Assembly (NCBI GenBank): GCA_964036155.1
Contig: OZ038422.1
Location: forward strand, 72,439,201 to 72,503,200
DNA: 64,000 nucleotides
Source of the DNA: Diploscapter coronatus
Lineage: Eukaryota; Nematoda; Chromadorea; Rhabditida; Rhabditidae
Direction of reading: 5' to 3'
Under the pieces are notes generated by a model. The model worked only from the letters and a program-made list of their open reading frames with translations, was not told where the DNA came from and did not search any database. The translations under genes and the position numbers were made by a program. This document shows positions 61,430-64,000 of this stretch, piece after piece. Position 1 is the first letter of the stretch; each line of letters starts with the position of its first letter.

Positions 61430-62526
61430 TGTCACAAAATATAGGTCTCGAACACAAAATTTCGTGATTTTATAGAAGTTCATCGAGCTAAGAAAATAGA
61501 TAACCGAACAGTTATCAAAACAGAAAATGAAAAGTGATTTCTGCCTACTCATATAGGATTTGGTATTTACATTGTAAAATTATGTCTCTTTCAGTAAATA
61601 TTCTGTGCAGTTTATGATTTAACGACAAAATTGATCAATAATGACGACAGCATTTTAAACTTTTGGTTATCAAGATTATCTCCAAAGGCGAGCACTAGAT
61701 ATAAAATTTATAAAGTGATATTGCATTTTGAAGCACGTTCAGAATCTTCAGCAATCACAAATGTGATCTTCTCCTTTTGTGATATCAGTTTTTTCAACTT
61801 ATCAAGCAATCAATCACACCATTTGTCAATAGAATAATGAAGCTAGTTGAAACGACAAAGAATCAATGGAATTGCCAAGAGTGGAAATGAACCGATTATT
61901 ATCATCGTTACACTAACAGACCAATTTTGTTCCTATTTTATATTTTCATGCCTGCTATATTGATTTCCAAGACCCCATCTCCTAAAAAAGATCTAATTTT
62001 GCATATTCCCGTTGAAAATTAGCACAACACATTTAGGTAAAAGTATCTAAGTTTTGAAGATCGTCTTTTCTTGTTCAATACTTAAGTCCTGAAACCAGTT
62101 ACAACGTATTCCTGCTCTATTTACATTCCGCCGACTCGAAAATTTTCGGTAAAATTCGAAAAATCAAAATACGTCGAAACGCGCACCGATTTGTACACAA
62201 ATAACGACTATCTTTAACTTGCCGGTTCTTTTTCGATTTTCTGCTTCTCCACCTACAAATGAGCATTTTCTAAGCCGAAATTTTGAAAACTTGTTCCGAT
62301 AGTTTTGGACTCAAAATCGATTTTATTTTTAACACTTTTATTCTGTGAATTCATAAATGTTGAATCTATCGATATAAAATCGCATAACTTTCTATAGAAA
62401 TTTTCGAATTATACGTTTAAAATTTGTCAATAAAGTTTCTTCTTTACATTTCAAAATTTTCTACATTCGCCATACAAAATATTTTATTTGAAGGTTTTTT
62501 TTATTATACAAAGCAAAATGTTTCAG
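61430..62526. other. divergent intergenic DNA between two Kunitz genes
   Basis: This about 1.1 kb must contain the promoters of the minus-strand gene at 61429 and the plus-strand gene at 62527. No motif stands out. It ends in a TTTCAG acceptor abutting the ATG at 62527. Confidence 0.45.
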
Positions 62527-63863
62527 ATGATCCTAAGCCTGGTATTATTGCTATTTCATCAAGCTTTATCCCAGGACTGTTCTTCTCCTCGAGACAGTGG
62601 AGATTTCTGCGATTCCAGCCAACCGAAACGCATGTTCTACTATGACACGAGAATGAGTAAGTTATCCTAATCGAAACAAATCTTCGACCAAATTATCGAT
62701 CTTCCGAACATAATATCTTATTACAAAATTTGTAGCTTATTCAATCTCTTAGCAATTAATAAAAGTAGTACCACAATAATTCAACAAATATGCAATAATA
62801 TTTTGAGCCAATTAAAAAGTAATAGCTTATTCATAAAGTATAGAATATAGGGATTTGATAGTGGAAATCAAACTGCTCAGCTAATTGTAAGGAAACTTAT
62901 ATGATGATATTTTTATCTATTTTTCTGTATTACTTTTATTAATTGCCTAATTTATTCAAAAATTCACTGTTCAGAAGTCTGCCAACCATTCTCGTATCAC
63001 GGATGTGCTGGAAATGACAACAAATACGAGAGTGCTCAGGATTGCAAAAGCACTTGCGTTACAAAGACTGGCGGAGGTAGACAATTTCTGATAAGTCGGA
63101 TAAAATTTCTAAAATTTTATAGCTGGAACGACATCAGCGTCGTCTACAAGCCCGAGATCTTCGACAAATTCGACTTCACAAGGGAAAGTGCCACCGTTCG
63201 TCCCGGAGGGAAATAGCCATGGTCAATGGAGAAAAGGTAGTAATTAAAAAAATAATAATAATTTCAGAAGAAATATTAGATGTTTACTAATCATTTTCAG
63301 CCGAACTCTGTGGCAGTAATTATTTGGTCCCGAACGGTCAATACGTTCTGTGTCAAAGTGACGGAGGATGTCCCGCACAGCACAATTGTGTCAATGGAAC
63401 GGTTTGTTGTCCTACGAAAGGTAGACAATTTTTAGCTATTCGTTTCCGGTATATCATTCTCCAACAGTACGAAATAGTGATAGATGAATGCAATTTATTT
63501 TAAACATTTTTGATTTTTTTTAAAGTCATAGCTTAGTTCGAGGATTTGAAGAGAAGCTAAATCAAAGTTATTTGTAATCCTTTCCATCAAGAAAATTTCT
63601 GAAACTTATTCAGATTACGTATGCTCGTTGAGAGATGACAATGGCCATTTCCAAGATGGTGTTGAGGATAGACCTCGGTATTGTTGACAATAAAAATCAT
63701 AAAAGCTAGAAAGTTAATTTTCAGTTTCGGTTGGGATCATAACGTGAAGAATTGCGTGCGATTTAGCTACTACGGCCGAGACGGAAACTACAACAACTTT
63801 CCGAATTTTCCCAGCTGCGTAGCTTATTGCAAAGACTCGAAGAAAGTCGACATTTCGGGATAA
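62527..63863 (+). CDS. secreted Kunitz - lustrin module - variant Kunitz protein
   Basis: Six phased exons (62527-62656, 62975-63076, 63123-63236, 63301-63420, 63614-63677, 63725-63863) give 222 residues. The start is set by TTTCAG directly before ATG; an ATG nine bases upstream would lie in the leader removed by trans-splicing. After the signal peptide come: a Kunitz domain with six cysteines (C1-x9-C2, one longer than usual; PFSYHGCAGNDNKYES, CKSTC), a Ser/Thr-rich linker, a lustrin/WR1-type module (LCGSNYLVPNGQYVLC ... NCVNGTVCC), and a second Kunitz domain. In the second one C2 is Phe (NGHF) and C4 is Arg (YYGRDGN), while C1, C3, C5 and C6 keep normal spacing. The paired loss matches the neighbouring gene at 60937-61429. 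The role is probably extracellular matrix or cuticle. An AATAAA lies near 63950. Confidence 0.88.
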
Positions 63864-64000
63864 ATCCCAGTTCCATGGTTAAAAATTACGGCTATTTGTT
63901 TGTTGATAGCGTGTTTCATCACTTATTTTTCTGTTAGTTTCTTAAACGAATAAAAACAACATAAAAATCAACATTATTTTTAGCATATGCATAGAAAAAT

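Overview
The window is nuclear DNA of a nematode, most likely a rhabditid. The evidence is consistent: genes are cut by many short introns ending in TTTCAG or TTTTAG, several start codons sit directly behind such an acceptor (as expected for trans-splicing), and the gene families are nematode-typical (Srt chemoreceptor fragment, CX-domain membrane protein, Kunitz/lustrin-type secreted proteins, a fused multi-unit serine carboxypeptidase like C. elegans K10C2.1). No species call is attempted. Exon models were built by eye from splice sites and reading phase; none has been checked against transcripts.

Region by region. 1-8.2 kb: three secreted, apparently nematode-specific genes (996-3809 +, 4328-5273 -, 7103-8228 +). 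8.2-16 kb: repeat-rich, gene-poor DNA with a Tc1/mariner-like relic, a truncated Srt receptor split by a fold-back element, a broken Cys-rich gene and one intact Cys-rich peptide gene (14802-15397 +). 16.2-18.2 kb: CX-domain membrane protein (-). 19.0-20.0 kb: a clean non-autonomous Tc1/mariner element with TA flanks. 23.4-36.7 kb: one 44-exon gene encoding about 2238 residues with four fused serine carboxypeptidase (S10) units, all with intact catalytic residues. 37.7-45.7 kb: insulin-degrading enzyme homolog, 27 exons, about 1049 residues. 48.0-49.3 kb: four-pass membrane protein (-). 49.3-55 kb: gene desert with runs of T spaced about one helical turn apart. 55.1-57.5 kb: MPPED-type metallophosphoesterase. 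58.5-63.9 kb: cluster of Kunitz/lustrin secreted proteins.

Most gene products enter the secretory pathway; the exceptions are the IDE homolog (mitochondrial and/or cytosolic) and the phosphoesterase. The main points of interest are the four-unit carboxypeptidase with furin-type sites at equivalent places, the repeated paired loss of Kunitz cysteines C2 and C4, a family of hairpin elements sharing a terminus, a 10-base motif found nine times, and large T-periodic tracts.
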